64,000 nucleotides of DNA, from NCBI RefSeq assembly GCF_028389875.1, contig NC_084665.1, positions 3,596,001-3,660,000 on the forward strand, written 5' to 3'. Position numbers and translations under genes: made by a program. Below the pieces are notes generated by a model that had not been told where the DNA came from, ran no database searches, and was given only the letters and a program-made list of their open reading frames with translations. Positions within the stretch are counted from its first letter, which is position 1. Each line of letters starts with the position of its first letter. Shown here in pieces: positions 23,892 through 37,853 of this stretch. This stretch comes from Rhea pennata. Its lineage: Eukaryota; Chordata; Aves; Rheiformes; Rheidae.

Positions 23892-26800
23892 ACAGATAAA
23901 GCCAGAAGAAGAGGAAACTAAACACTCTTGTGCTTATGGAGCACTCAAGGATCATTATGTCCCCAGCCTACATGCCCTGGCTGTACCTGAATTCAATACC
24001 ACGGTAATATCTGGACATGTACTGGTCCCCTTCCTCTGACTAAGGCATCCTATTTGCCATCGAAAGAAATCGTGTTACAATCCAGATGCAAGAAAAACTG
24101 AGGGGTTTGCTACATTCTTATAGCAAAGACTGAATATGGCATAAGCAGGTTACACCTGTATCACACCATGGCCAGGCTGTCCTCTTAGCAACTATCTCAC
24201 CATCTTTATTCTAATAAAAATATGAAAATCTACATGTCAACCACATGACCATCACAGCACCTGTCATATGTGACCAACCAATAAACCTCTACAAGAGGAG
24301 AAGGCTCAGAGGAGATGGGCAAGGATGAGGTGCCCATGAAACTCAGGAATAATGTAGGCTATGACTCATTAAGCACAGCTGTGGCACAGAAAGCTGACTT
24401 TATCTCAACACAAAGAGGACCATAGGGTGGCCTTTGTTTCAGATAAACAGCTCAGTGGGGCTGGTCAACTGGTGTACATATTTATTCCTGAGTTTATCAA
24501 GAGTGTGAATGTCTCCCCCACACCCACCAAGTTAGCCAGACCACCACAGGGAAAGCGTGTAAGTGGCTGAGCCCAACATAGAGTATAAAACTCGAACAAC
24601 TAACAAAAGAATTTCAAAAACAGCAATGGGCTTGAGCTGGCCCACAAACTTTAATATTAAACATTACACCCTCCATGTGTGGAACATCTAAAACAATCTG
24701 GTCAGAGAGTATTGGACTCTGACACCATATCACTATTTACTCCCTAGAAAGGGCAGACTAACTTTATACTGGAGAAGAGGCAGAGATTCTCTCTGACTGG
24801 GAGGCATTATCTGTTTTTATTTCTTCATCTCCAAAGAAAGGGCAAATATAAACTGGTTAGCGAGCCACTCCTCTGACAAATCTTTCACTCAACCTACACT
24901 TGGCTGCAAAAAATCAAAAAAACAGAATCTGAGTATCTCAAAATTCAAAGTGGCTAGTCTCTACAAGACATTACACAGAGGGTAATACTGCAAATCTTTG
25001 ATGCTCCAATATATAGGAAATTCTCCCATTGCTGGGACCACTCTGCTAGAGATTTGTGCACACCTGAAGATGGCCCACCATTATTAGGTTAAGGTTTCTA
25101 ATGCACCTTACAGCAATAACTCTTGTAAGTATAACCAGGACCCTGGCTGTTATGTGCTTGTCATGTCATCTGAGACACCACCGTTGCATGAACAGGACAT
25201 CTTTTCATGGTCAGTGATGTCAACTGAAGCAAATCCAAGCATCACAGAATCAGCACTGTCACACTGCTTTCTTTACAGAAATGAAGTGTCTTTTCAAGGA
25301 AGTGATGTAGCCCAGGAAAATTCAAACATCACTGTTCCAATTTGCTTGTTCAAAAGAGTGTATGCATTTTCCTGTATTTTTCAGCTCCTTCATTTCTGCA
25401 TGTTACAAATCTTGAATGTGGGTAAGTTAATAATTTGTGTGGGCAAATGAAGCAATTATATACCAGCCACCTAGTTTTCACTTTTACAGTACACCCCCTA
25501 AACAAGCAGTTCTTGCCTTCTGGAGAGAAAGACAAGAATTACATGCTGATATGTATGTGGTTCTCAGTAGTATATCTCAATAAACTATGGAAATTATCGA
25601 GCCTCATTTCCAATTCATCTCTTATGGGGATTCTCTCGTGTTTTAATATTGTGGTTCAATTCAAATTGCAGCTCCTCTGTCATTGCAGACACTAATCTCC
25701 ATCACTGTACTCTGTTCTGATATGTAATTTCACAGAAATTGGAGCAACTCAGTGAGGAACCCTAGCCTCTCTTTTGATTTTAATGAAAAATATTTAAAAG
25801 TTATGGTGTGGGGAGAAGGAGGAGGAGAAGGAAGAGCAAGACAAAATATGCTCAATATAAGCTCCAATTCCTTAAGAAACCAGACTAGAAAGAGGGCAAA
25901 AGTAAAATCGAAAACAGTCCAGGCAATCACTAGATGGTGCTAGCAAGAGGAATTATCTATGGTGAAGGGCCTTTGAAAACCTTAGGAGTCATCTGTAAAG
26001 TGTAAACCACATTAGAAAAGGCTCCCCATTCCATCTGGGATTGTGGGGGCCACTTCCCCTCCCACTTGTAAACACACTATGTCTTGAAGAACCTAGTGCA
26101 AGTACATATATGCAAAAGGAATATTCTCTCAAGTACTGTTGAGTTTCCTTTAACTCTTAATTGACACCTGAGGAGCAGCAGCCACTGAGAGCTCTGTGGC
26201 CCAGCAGCAGACTGCAGACAGCTGGAGGTCCAGTGAACTCAGAGCATGGACCCTCAGCAAGAGAGTGCTTCTCCCAGCATCCCCCATGGCCCTGATTTTA
26301 GCCTTTGCTGCATGCAGCCTCCTGAGAAGCTTCTGCCTTCACACAATTTCAGGGAATGCAGGGGGACATGGCATTTCTTGACATTCACTAAACCGTAAGG
26401 AATAGTCTTCGCACCTTCACAGTCCTTATGAATGAGGATACTACCGCTTTAACAGAGTAACTTCTTCACCCACTTCACAGATAACTCCTAAAGACAGAAC
26501 CAAATCTCACTTCGCCACTGTATTTTGCAAAGAACGTGACAAATCGTATGTTTCTGTAACCAAAATCGTGTCCATAGAGCTATGTTCCATAAACTAGAAC
26601 CCAACTAACAAGGACATAATTTAGCATTTTGCCAGATAAACGCTATGGCTGTAATGCTTCCAATACCCAAACTAAGCACAACAATCTTTCGCAGTAGGTC
26701 AACACATTCCAGCCTGTCTCATTCCTCTGCCTAGCAATGAATCTGAGTTGGTAAATTTAAGTCTCCACTGCAATGCTAAGTGATCTCTTTCCCCCACCCA

Positions 26801-27017
26801 CCCACTCACCCTTAAGTACTTCATTCTCAGAGGAATACCATTAGGATTTATGGAAGTAAGTGCCTCACAGATTTAGTAATGAGCAGCAAAGCCTTCCACA
26901 TTCAAAACACCAATATGAATCCTATTCAGCTCATGGTAAAATGCTGCTTCTAGCTAACAGAAATTTGATATCATGATGAGTCCCAACTTCAGCACCTCTA
27001 TCACAAATTAATCTTTG

Positions 27018-27042
27018 TGCTCAAGCAGGGTCACCTAGAGCA
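27018..27042 (-). mobile_element. CR1 remnant (short core only)
   Basis: The minus strand reads CTCTAGGTGACCCTGCTTGA within a 25-base block, of which 23 bases are also present in the CR1 copy near 23805-23828. Flanking similarity is weak: a possible AGTCC-AAC block lies to the left and nothing certain to the right. It is probably a very degraded CR1 insertion, though a short match can also be chance. Confidence 0.5.
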
Positions 27043-30000
27043 TGGCTATGTAAGTTCTATGGACTATAATTCATGGACGCCTCCAGAATACTGAGGTTTT
27101 TCAGCAAACACTTAGAGTAAGCAAAATTTGTAAAAATGTCAACTGTTCTGGCCCCCTTTAACACAAAACAGTCCATGAGGCTGCATTATGTTAACAGTTT
27201 AGCTATTCAGTTTCACATACACAGCAGCACCTTTTGCTGGGATTTATGAGAAAAGCTGCAGCGCTAAGATCCTGATTCAAAGCTCTCAGACATAACTTTA
27301 AGTACTAAAACTTAAAAAAGAACTTAAGTTACATTAGTCCCATAGCCAATATGTATTTTTAGGAAGAATTCCATACAAAATTTGAAGGACTAGTTTTGGA
27401 AAAAGTTATCAGGGAATACAGTAACGTTTTGAACTCTAAGTGCTTCTGAAAGCACCTATAATGATCCCGTTCCATTTGCCTGCTGATTTAAAATCACAGC
27501 ATTATGCCCTAATACTTCTCCTAATCACTGCAGGGATTCCTCTTTCCACAGGAGGGAGCCTTTCTCCTCAAAGATGGCTGAAACTCTTTGCAATTATCTC
27601 ATTTTGGAAACGGTGCAGATTTTCTAAACAGTTCAGGAAAGCTCTACTCGTGACAGCTTCTGCACCGGATTAGAGGAAAAGATTCATAAAATGAAGCAGA
27701 AAAATGAAAATCAAAGATCAAGTGCTTATAAGCTAGATCATGATCACCTTATTCTTAACAAAAACAAAGACTTAGGTGCAGAAAGTCCTGTAAAACAAGT
27801 TTTACTCGATGTGGGCTGATGCAAAATTCTTTGTAGCCCCTTCTGCTCTCAGGAGTACAAAACTGATAGTACACAGGAACGAAGCCTTGATTTGCTTGGA
27901 TCTTTGTGTTGCAGCATGCTATTACTTCTCTTCTTCCCTCCCCCCATAACAGAATTATTTCTGTAGCAGGAAAGCCTGAGAATTCTAAGTCCAACATCAC
28001 CATTTATATCCAGACATACCTGACACTGATGAACTTCATGAACATTACTGAAGCTATGAACTATTCAGACAGCTAGCACTAAAAGGAAAAATAAATCACA
28101 CTAATTCAAAAACAGAACATCTTGAGAAGAAATCCCCACTAATAACTGAAAGAGAATAATATATTTAAATTTGAAAATATATTTTAAAGGAAACAAAGAA
28201 AAGAAATCCTCTCTCCAGATAACTGCTTACTAATCCAGCCTCAAGTGAAGTTCAGGTTTTACTAGGTTAACCTGCATGGCAGCTTTTTCCAGAAAAAACA
28301 GCTCACCTCCATCATTCAAAATTTTGCACCACACTTGATGGGAGCTGAGGTGCAATTTCTATCACGGCAATATTGTGGTAATTGCGTAATCATCAATTTT
28401 CACAGTTGCTACTTCCACCACTCTTTTCTTAGCGAAATCACCAAATACAGAAATGACAAACCAAAAGGGATTAAGCTATGCTGTTCTCACCATCTAATAG
28501 CTAGAGAATTTCATGTTCCCTGTTGTCTAAGTTTTAGATCCACAGGTTATTCTTCTCCCAATGCGTATAGCTAACTCCTACTGTCAATAATGGGAATAAC
28601 GCAAGCACAAAGGGACAGTGAGCCCTTGAGGCCTATTGTTGCACTAATTTCAAAATATCAGAGTAAACATATTTTGCACGTGATAGATAATAAGCCTTGG
28701 CACCAGTTTATGTTTTTGAATGCATGAATCACTTAGAATACATGATAAACTAAAGATACCAGATTTTCTCAGTTTCCAATTTTATATGAGTTTCATGCAA
28801 TGGTTTCACTACAAGTAACTTTAATTGCTTTATTAATAACATATCTAATACAGACCAATACTCCATGAAGACAAGTGAGTGAGAAGGGAGTAAGCAAAAT
28901 GCATGTTCTTCTCCAAAGGTCTTACAATCTTGATTTACAATTAGCCAGGTAAAAGAAATAGCACCTGCTGCTTAAATCTCCTTCCTCTTGGCAATTAAAG
29001 TAATAACTTCAAAAAAATATTACAAATCTTCACTGCCCTCAACACTTGCTACTGAACTATAAATATGTGGATCTATTTTCATTTACAAATAATCAACAGT
29101 AGGAAAGATGGATCCAACTCTAGGCCATGGTGAGTTAAGCTGAAGTCAGATAGGCTGAGTGCAGTGTGCTAACTTAGTATTGTTCAATCCTTTTTAATCA
29201 AAGCCCTAGATAATTATGGGGGAGGGGAAGGGGTAGAGGGAAACAATCTGCAGATCATGACAATGTCAGATCACATTCCATACTCAGGGTTATTTTTCAG
29301 AACAAAACTTTCCCTGCTCAGTGGTAATTAACCCTGTAAAATCATCATACTATATAGTACATGTAAATTGCTAACAAAATACTAATAATGAAACAAAGCA
29401 GGCTAGACAGCATAGTTTGAGAGAAGACTGTAAGTCCACAATGCAAGCTAAGGCAACCAAAGAAAATCTTGTTTATGTAACACTTAATAAGTCCCAGTGG
29501 GAAAAGGGACAGCTGTGTAAAGCTGGCTTGGTTGCCTCATTTTTTTTAATTATTATCATATATATATTGTTTTTATAATAATTATATCCATTACTTATGT
29601 TTCATAGAATTAAATGTCCGGAGAATCTACTCAAAATTCAAGCTGAATATTGATAAAGCTTGAACACAGAAAGCAGTTGAAAATGCAGTGGTGCATTTTG
29701 GAAGATAGCCAAGATCAACTTGAAAGCATAATCCCCTTGAATCCTTAGTGAGTTATACTACATTTTCTGTATTTGACTCATTTGAGTACAAGGACTCATC
29801 AGTACTCATTGAGTACAAGTCTACTCATCATCAAGCTTTTTAATAGGACTTGTAGCTTACAATGTCAATGTGTCAATATTTGCACTCATCTCATGATTCC
29901 TGTTCTAGTTCTTAAAAAATATCTATATTATATGCATTTTATGCTACTTTTTAAAAAGATATGATGAAATTTTTTAAAGATTCTGAAAAGACTCAATCCC

Positions 30001-33000
30001 TTACAGTTTGAAACTGCAACCCAGAAACACTGGAGCAGGTTTTACTCAGAGATAAAAAGGCACACAGCAGAAGCATAAGGTAGAAACTTAGGTAATTAGA
30101 GCTCAAGTTTGGGAAACAGGAGTTATTTGGTTTAACTCCAGCTCCAACAATCACTTTTACTGATTCAAAATGGTTTAACCAAAATTAGACCCCTAAATAC
30201 ACAGCTTGAATTTCAGAACTGCTAGGAACCCATCTGCTTCAGCTGACTTGTAGTAATAAACTTTAGAAGACGCACAAATCAGAGAAGTCTCAGACAACTC
30301 TGAAAGGAGAACACTTGCCCCTCATTGTTATTTAGTGCATTTCCCATCATTAAAAGTGCTTGCAAAATGAGTTATTTTTCAAATGAAGTTTAGCAAAACA
30401 TACACCTGCTAAAACCTTACCAAAATATTTCTCACTTGTAAGTGTTCTTAGCAGAAATAAAATTGTTGCACACAAAAAGTAGGAAATTTGGGAAGGCTTA
30501 ATTTATTTTAATCAAATAGCTGGAAATTATTATAACAAAAATGTTCCACATTATCCCCTATTTTGGTCAAAAGAACTATTTTTTTCATGAGAAGTATTTC
30601 ATAATTAAGGTTGTATTTTACTTTTTTTTTTTTAAGTCATACTATAAAGTACATACCTCTGCATCACATCTGTATGATTCACAGATGTAAGACATCAAGT
30701 GCGATCTATTTTTCCCGTTCTAAGTATTGCTTTCTAACAAGCTGAAGGGTTAAAATAGTCATTTGGCTCTCGACGGTTCTCTTGGACCTCTATCCTTTCT
30801 CTTATTCCAAATTAGCAAAACCAAATGGTAGGGTACGATCCTTAGCAAGCTACGTATCTACTTAACCCTGAATACTAATAAGTACCAGATCTTTTATCCC
30901 AATATGGTTCCTTTTTGTGCTACTCGCATAGGAGGCATACCACAATTTTGACTAAGAAAATGGGATGTGGTTGGAGAGCCGTATTACAGGGAACAATTTA
31001 ACTCATGCCTGGCAGTCTGAGCACAGGAAGTGAGCACAGCAAAACCGAATACTTACCGGGCCTTTGGGCTTTTCTGCTTCAAGACCTACACAAATTGCAG
31101 CTTGTTGGATTTGGACTGCTGCTTAAGTGTGGAATTTGAAATTGGGTGGCAACAGTGCCCCCAGCTCAGAAGGAGCAAAGCCAATACATTGATTGGAATG
31201 TATTGGAATACATTTGGAAGCTCACTTACGTGGAACATGAAACATTCACATTATTATAACATTTGTGAAGCCTGACAGAAGACATTCAATCCTTTTTAAA
31301 GTTTTATGATCCAGAACGGGTTTATTTAAGGTATTTTCCCTGCCTGATGAAAGAAAGCATGTACAGTATTTCATGTATATGCACTGCCATTTCTAGATAA
31401 CTTGCATTTCTGAACTATCAATGGAAACAAAAATGTTCTCACTTTCCATACTTTGGAGGAGCCTGCAAAAGTGCCTGGATTAAAGTAAAACTAATTCTAA
31501 ATATTTAAAAAATCCCTCAAAAATACACATGAAATTGAAGAAAACGTTGATTTAGAAAGCTTATGGGAGTCTTCACTGAGATTTGAAGCAGCTGAAACAT
31601 ACTGCAGCACAGGAAACAAAAAAAATGATTCCTTTCTAGTAGTTTAGTCCCTTCCCTGACACATACAAGTATGGGAGTCATTCTAATTGCTTTTAATCAG
31701 GTCTATGATGGGAAATTCAAAAACAAAACAAACATACAAAATCAGCAAAAATAATTTGTAGTAGAATAAAGGGTTCCATCCAGTTGTGGTAAATGGTTTC
31801 AAAACCTCTCAAGTTCACCAGGATTTGAGTGCACAAACCACACTGGGCCAGCCCCTAACTCTATCATAACTCCAATTCCAATACTGTTCAGTGAACTTCA
31901 CACGTGTATTTGCAACACACCAGAAAACCAGCAGCACCACCCCCAAAGCCACCAGTTGCTCCAGCTTTTCAGGAACTGTAACCTGGAAAAATCATTCAGC
32001 CCAAAGTACCAGAAATAAGTTAGTTTGGTTTCCTGTACACTGATAAGCCATGTTTGCTTGATGGGCATCTAAAAAGTGGAGACCTCCTATTAAAACTTTT
32101 CTTACAAGTGAAACAAACGCTTCTTGCTCCACCATGGTATCTAATAAAAATTAAGCGGATCCCCTCCCTCCAACCAGGAGTAATACAGAACCTCTACTCT
32201 GCCATTCATTTTCATGCAGTTTTTAAGAACTCAATACGCTGAAGATCTTTACCTGTTCATTAAAAGCAGCTGAAGTTGACTAATGGATTCAATTTTATTA
32301 AAAGGGCACATGCACAATGATCACAGGCACTTTGTTCCATAAACCTAGCTAAAAATGGCTTCTTAAAATGTCAATGGCAGTAATCCTCCTTTCCTTGGCC
32401 CTTTTTTTAAAGCTAAAATAGTAATTGGTATTCATGCCAGCAAAGATGCATCTATCTACAAGATTTTAAAATGAATACATGGGGTTGGACAAAGGAGGAG
32501 CTGTCTAATCTACAATAGTTACAGCCATAATGTAATGTCCACCACAGCTCCCTGCTAACACACCTCAGCCCTCCTCTGGAAGGACCACGCTCAGCCTTTC
32601 AAGCCATTCAATGCAAGAGGAATGAAAACTCAAAAATGCCAATAACAACATTCTTTTTACCACTGATGCCAAAAATTTGATCTGCAGAGATTTTGTAGGA
32701 GGCTACCAGATCAATCTGGCTCCTAGAAGAAAATCTTACACAGTACTAACACCACATATGGAAAGCTGTAGACTTCAATTTTCTTAGATCTATGCTCTTT
32801 TTCAAACAGTACTCAGAACATGCACAAAATGTTTTTATTAGAGCTGCAGTCAAGGACATATCAGCTGTAATGAAACAGTAAAATGTAACTGCTGCCAACA
32901 ACATTCTGGTTTGGTCTTCAGTAAGCTGAGTTTCTGCCCAACATCCACTTGCTATCAGGCTCCCATACACTAAGCTGCTTCTTCAAGAGCCTTTAAAGTT

Positions 33001-34568
33001 TGTTTTGCTTTTACTGCAACTCTTGACTATGCAGTTGTGCAGCAGTAAACATGACCTTAACACAGAGTAGAAGTTTGGCAACAACTAGATTGCAAATGCA
33101 ATCTATAACAGCCAAAGAAGTTAACCATGCCAAAAGCAGAGTTACAGCTCTTAAAAACTCAGACTATAAATGGCTATACAAGATCACATTTCACACTGCA
33201 ACTTGCTAGCATGGTTAACTCTAGTACTGTGTTACACCTGTAAATCATTTATCTTTTTGCAGATGCTATTACCTGACCTTCCTCAAAACAGGTACCAGTA
33301 CAGGGAAAACAATAAATCTGTGGTACCACTCAAAACATACATTGGTAAGCAATTGTGTAAGTCTCCACGGGATCAGGACCTTGGATGGTGAAGTGATTTA
33401 AAGTATGCTGGAAAATAAAACAGCATTGTAATTTTAAAGGCTCCGAATGAAGTCCTGGCTAGTGTAGCAGACAAAAAACAAAAGCCCTCATCAAGTTTTT
33501 AGGATAAATGGTTTACAAGCTTGGTATGTAAAGTTTTGTTCAGTAAAATGTAGTCAGAAAACAGAATCTCTTCTTATGTTTTATATGGCAGAGTTAGCAG
33601 CCCAGAAAGAGACACACCTGTGATTTATTTACAAATAGGCTACAGAAATAACCAGCTACTATCCTTGCTGTTGTTACAAAGACAAGCTACAGTGAAAAGA
33701 CGACGCTTCTTTGAAAGCAACTGTTCAGGTTGATATAAAAAGAACATAAAACTGAAGATAAAAAGATGCAATTAACTGATTGGAAGAGTAAAATCCACCT
33801 ACTGAAGTGAATAAAATCTCTGATAAAATACCATGGCCAGTCTTCAGACATTAACAGAAGGCAGGTCAGTATATGAGAACGGATGTTAAATTTCCATTCT
33901 TTTCGCATTTTCTTTTCTCAGAAAATCACTTCAATGTAGGCAATAAGAATACCAGGCTCAGGAATATATAGCTAGAGTCACAAAATCACTTTGAAATTAA
34001 TATAGTTTGAGTACCCTCTCATTCAAACTGACTGAAATCCTAAGCCAATTCCTGTTTTTCAGTGATTTCAACTATGGCATAGGGAGGCCCTAACCAAGTA
34101 GCTTCAGCAGCAACTTCACAATCAGCTTAAGCTGGTGCTGTCACAGACAGACGCTGGCCCTTCTCACGCTTCTCAATCTCATGTTCTTCCCAGTGCCTCA
34201 CTAGTGCTCATGCAATCATGCGGTCAGACAGATTAGAAAGCTGATTTGGTGTAAACTAACTCTCAGGAGGTTATTTTTCAGCCAGATTCGCTGTCAGGTA
34301 CCACCACCCGTGCAGCCATAGGAATACTAACACCGGCACAGGAGAGAGGTCAGGAATGTACAGCAGCATTTAGCTGTGCCTCAACCAGCTGTGAAACTGC
34401 ACCTTCAGACAGAAGCTTAGGCCTCGGCTCACTACAGTATTTGCAACCCTGTTAAGCAAAACACTGTGACTTGAGGCCTCAGTTACTATGGTGATGAGCA
34501 GAGAATAAATGTTTATATATAATTAGATAAATTCTTCCTTCAAAGAAACAGTTGTCCTTCTCGCAGGC

Positions 34569-34606
34569 AGCTTTTTTTTTTTTTTTTTTTTTTAAAAAAA
34601 AAAGCT
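34569..34606. repeat. Poly(T)/poly(A) inverted repeat
   Basis: The sequence reads AGC, 22 T, 10 A, GCT: a self-complementary run able to form a perfect 13-bp stem with a T loop. Confidence 0.8.
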
Positions 34607-37600
34607 AAGCAGATGTAAAAAATGTGTTAAAATTTTAAAGGTTAATGAACACTGTTACTCATTGGTAAATTAATGACAGTTTAAACCGATAGCAAGAATT
34701 AACAAAAAGCACATGGGAAATATTAGTCAATAAGAATCCTGGCTCTTCTGAAAATTAAACTGCTTAAGTCTCTAAAGACTAAGTCAATTTTTTTTAATAC
34801 ATGTTAAATGCTACTTATGAAAAATAGGAATGATTACTAAAACTAGATATTATTATTTAGGCTTAAAAAGGTTAAGTCACAGTTTTATTTGAATCAAAAA
34901 TGAATTCATGAGTCTTTCTTCTTCTTTCTTCTATGCACTTCACTAAATCACCCTTACTTGTAAAATACAGGCAGCATTTTGTAACTCGAAGCTTACTGTA
35001 AAAATGGCAAGCTCATATAAACAGGATAATTTAGTTAAAATACTTGGTTCATAAACTCACAATAACTAGCTGACTTTCTCCTCCAAAAGAGGAAACAGTA
35101 ATTACAGTAGAATCATCCACCACAAAGATGAATATTCTGCTCAAAGTTTTGAAAAACCTTTGCCAGAATATTCATGTTTAGTTTGGACTTTTCTTTTTTT
35201 TTTTTTTCCTAAATAAGAAAATCCAGCCCTAAGATCTCACCACCTGAGTCTATATAGTACTCTGAGCAGCTAAAAATAAATGAATTTAAGGAAGTGCTAA
35301 ATTCAGAGTAGATAAGGAGATGACCTCCTAGGATCAAAGCGTGCAGAAACTACTGATGGAGTTACTCAAACCCCCAAATCCTCCCCAAACAAAAACACCT
35401 GCCAAAATAGAGAACAAATGTTACCAGCTGATGAACTACACAGTTCTTTCCACTACAGTGCCATCTGTTGCCAGTTCTTCCCTGTCCATGTGCACCAGAT
35501 TCCCTCTAACTCTCAGCAGGACACAGACCCAGTCCTGGTCTCAAAAGTCTCCCAGAACGGAGTCCTGCTTTACCCACCCTGTGCACGTCAATAACCACAG
35601 CTGTCGTCGGAGGTGAAGTTTGGCAACAGTGGGCAAGAAGCTTCTTCTCCCAGCCACGTTAGCACTTTCTTTCACTAAAACTTCTCGCCACTTCTCTGTC
35701 AAAATAACCACATACGTATTCACTCTGTAACTCAATTGCCAAAATAATCAACGTTATAGGACGGATAACATTTTAAGAACTAGGTTAGGAAGCAACCACA
35801 TGCAGCTTCATGCAGGTAGATCGTAGGGCAGAAACTTCCAGCAAAGGGGCAGCAAAACCAGGGTACTTCTCCTGCAGCACAGCAACATTCAGAACACACA
35901 TCTGGCACCTACCCACACATAATCTAGTGGGAAAGAACAGCAAGTTCCTCTGGGTCACATGCAAGTATCTTACTGAACACAAGGCAGGTATGAGAGGGAA
36001 GGAATTCCGCTTGGAATCTGAACATCTGTTACGAGATCATCAGTATTGAAAAAAAACTTCTCAAACACTAAGGTTTACAGTTCTAGCTATTTTCCATCAA
36101 CAGATTTTTAAAATTTAAAGTTGCTGAACTGTGGAAGTGACAAGTATTTATATATATTTATAGAAGCAATCCTTATATCAATTTTGTTTCTAGCCATAGT
36201 TGAGGGAGCAGGGTATTAGATCAAACTAAAGCTCCATTTATCCTCAAAAACTGTATCTTACTATCAATTCACACAAGATTCATTAATGGTTACAAGATAA
36301 CTCACAGCAAGGAAACATGGACTCTAATGATAAGCAATCTTAGAGATCTTATTTTCAAATCTGAAACAGTAATTTAAGTTTACTTGAATATCTTTACTTT
36401 AAAAAATTGTATTCACCACAGATTTAGGTTGTTGGATTAAAGTAGAGAAAATACATAGGTTTTAAGTCTTTTCCTTTTGTAATACCTGAAAATTTGTTAG
36501 TGAGCTGCTCTGATCATCTCTTTTATGAAGATTTTTGTGGATAATCAAAAAAATCATCCTAAAATTATTGATACTACTTTGAAACTTTTCTAAATCAAGA
36601 GGAGTGCTTAAAAATGTTCATTTTCCCCTATAGAAAAATTATTGAGACTGAAAAGTCAAATGATGTCAGACATATACTGTATCATACCTATATTATCTGT
36701 ATATTATGTACTTTTTCATAAATAATTATGTATTAGGTGAATACATAGTGTGTTTACAAATGCATTACATATTTGTATAAGAGTTTCTGAATTCTCTGTC
36801 TAGTATTGCTATTGCCTTACTACTATTTCAAAAGTGGCCATCAGGTTTACATGCCCAGCTGAGATACCTAGTGTGTAAGATCATAGGGCAAATGAATGAC
36901 AAACTTGGTGGTAAAAACACTCTGTTTAAACTCACTGATGCAAGACAAATATTTAGCTGAAGTGTCCCAAAATGACAACCAGAAAAGCATGTATACTAGA
37001 AAACTTATCTTAGACCTTCGCCATTCATGGGGTCAACACTTCATAGACATTCAGATGATGGATCTGTCAACAGCTGTAGCAAAAAATCATTGCAATTCTT
37101 GGTCACTGTGATTGATCGAGGTTTGGCATCCCTACCTCTACAGGAATCTTAGTACCTTAGTTCTTGGTAGTCCCACAAAACAAAATAGGGTTAATAAGGT
37201 ATAGGACAAACCTTAGGCAAATTAAGAATGTCACGTACTCTTCTGTAGCCTTCATCGCTATGGCAGGAGGGAGTAACACATCACTGCAGATGACATTAGG
37301 ACAAAAATGCCCACAGCTTGTGGTTTCTGAACGGTTCAATCACACAATTGATGCGTAGCCCCAAGTCAGGACCATACACATGGAGACATTCGGGCTGCTG
37401 GATAGCCTATACCCAACCTGCAAGCAGGGGGGGGAGGTCAGCAGGGGCTGCTAACAGCTCTCAGAATGCAAACATCCCCAAACCTTCATATTAGAGCCAC
37501 AGGAGAAGACGGAATGATGGAAAGGCTGGCTACTCATGAATGAAGATCTGAGCAACACCTAGCCTGACTGCAACGATGCCTAGGATTGATAATTTTACAC

Positions 37601-37830
37601 TTCCAGTTTGTTCTGTAGCATCAGACAGATGTATGTAAACAGTCATAATAGACACCCACATACTCAGAACAAGATAAATGTACAAGCTAACCAACCAGTA
37701 GACTGGCCACTTAAGCAGTAACAAGTGCACTGAATGTTACTGCAATATCAATAAACTAAAGCATTTACCATCGGGGAGGGGAGTCCTTCCTTAACTAAGC
37801 ATTATACAAACAAGATACTTAACACAGTGC

Positions 37831-37853
37831 AAAAAAAAAAAAAAAAAAAAAAA
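37831..37853. repeat. Poly(A) run, 23 nt
   Basis: A23 followed by GAAAAACAAAAAAAACC. No source gene or SINE body was recognised upstream. Confidence 0.8.

Noticed and set aside
25246-25257. ATCACAGAATCA, like the reverse of a CR1 end
   Set aside because: The following sequence does not continue into CR1, so a 12-base match is likely chance.
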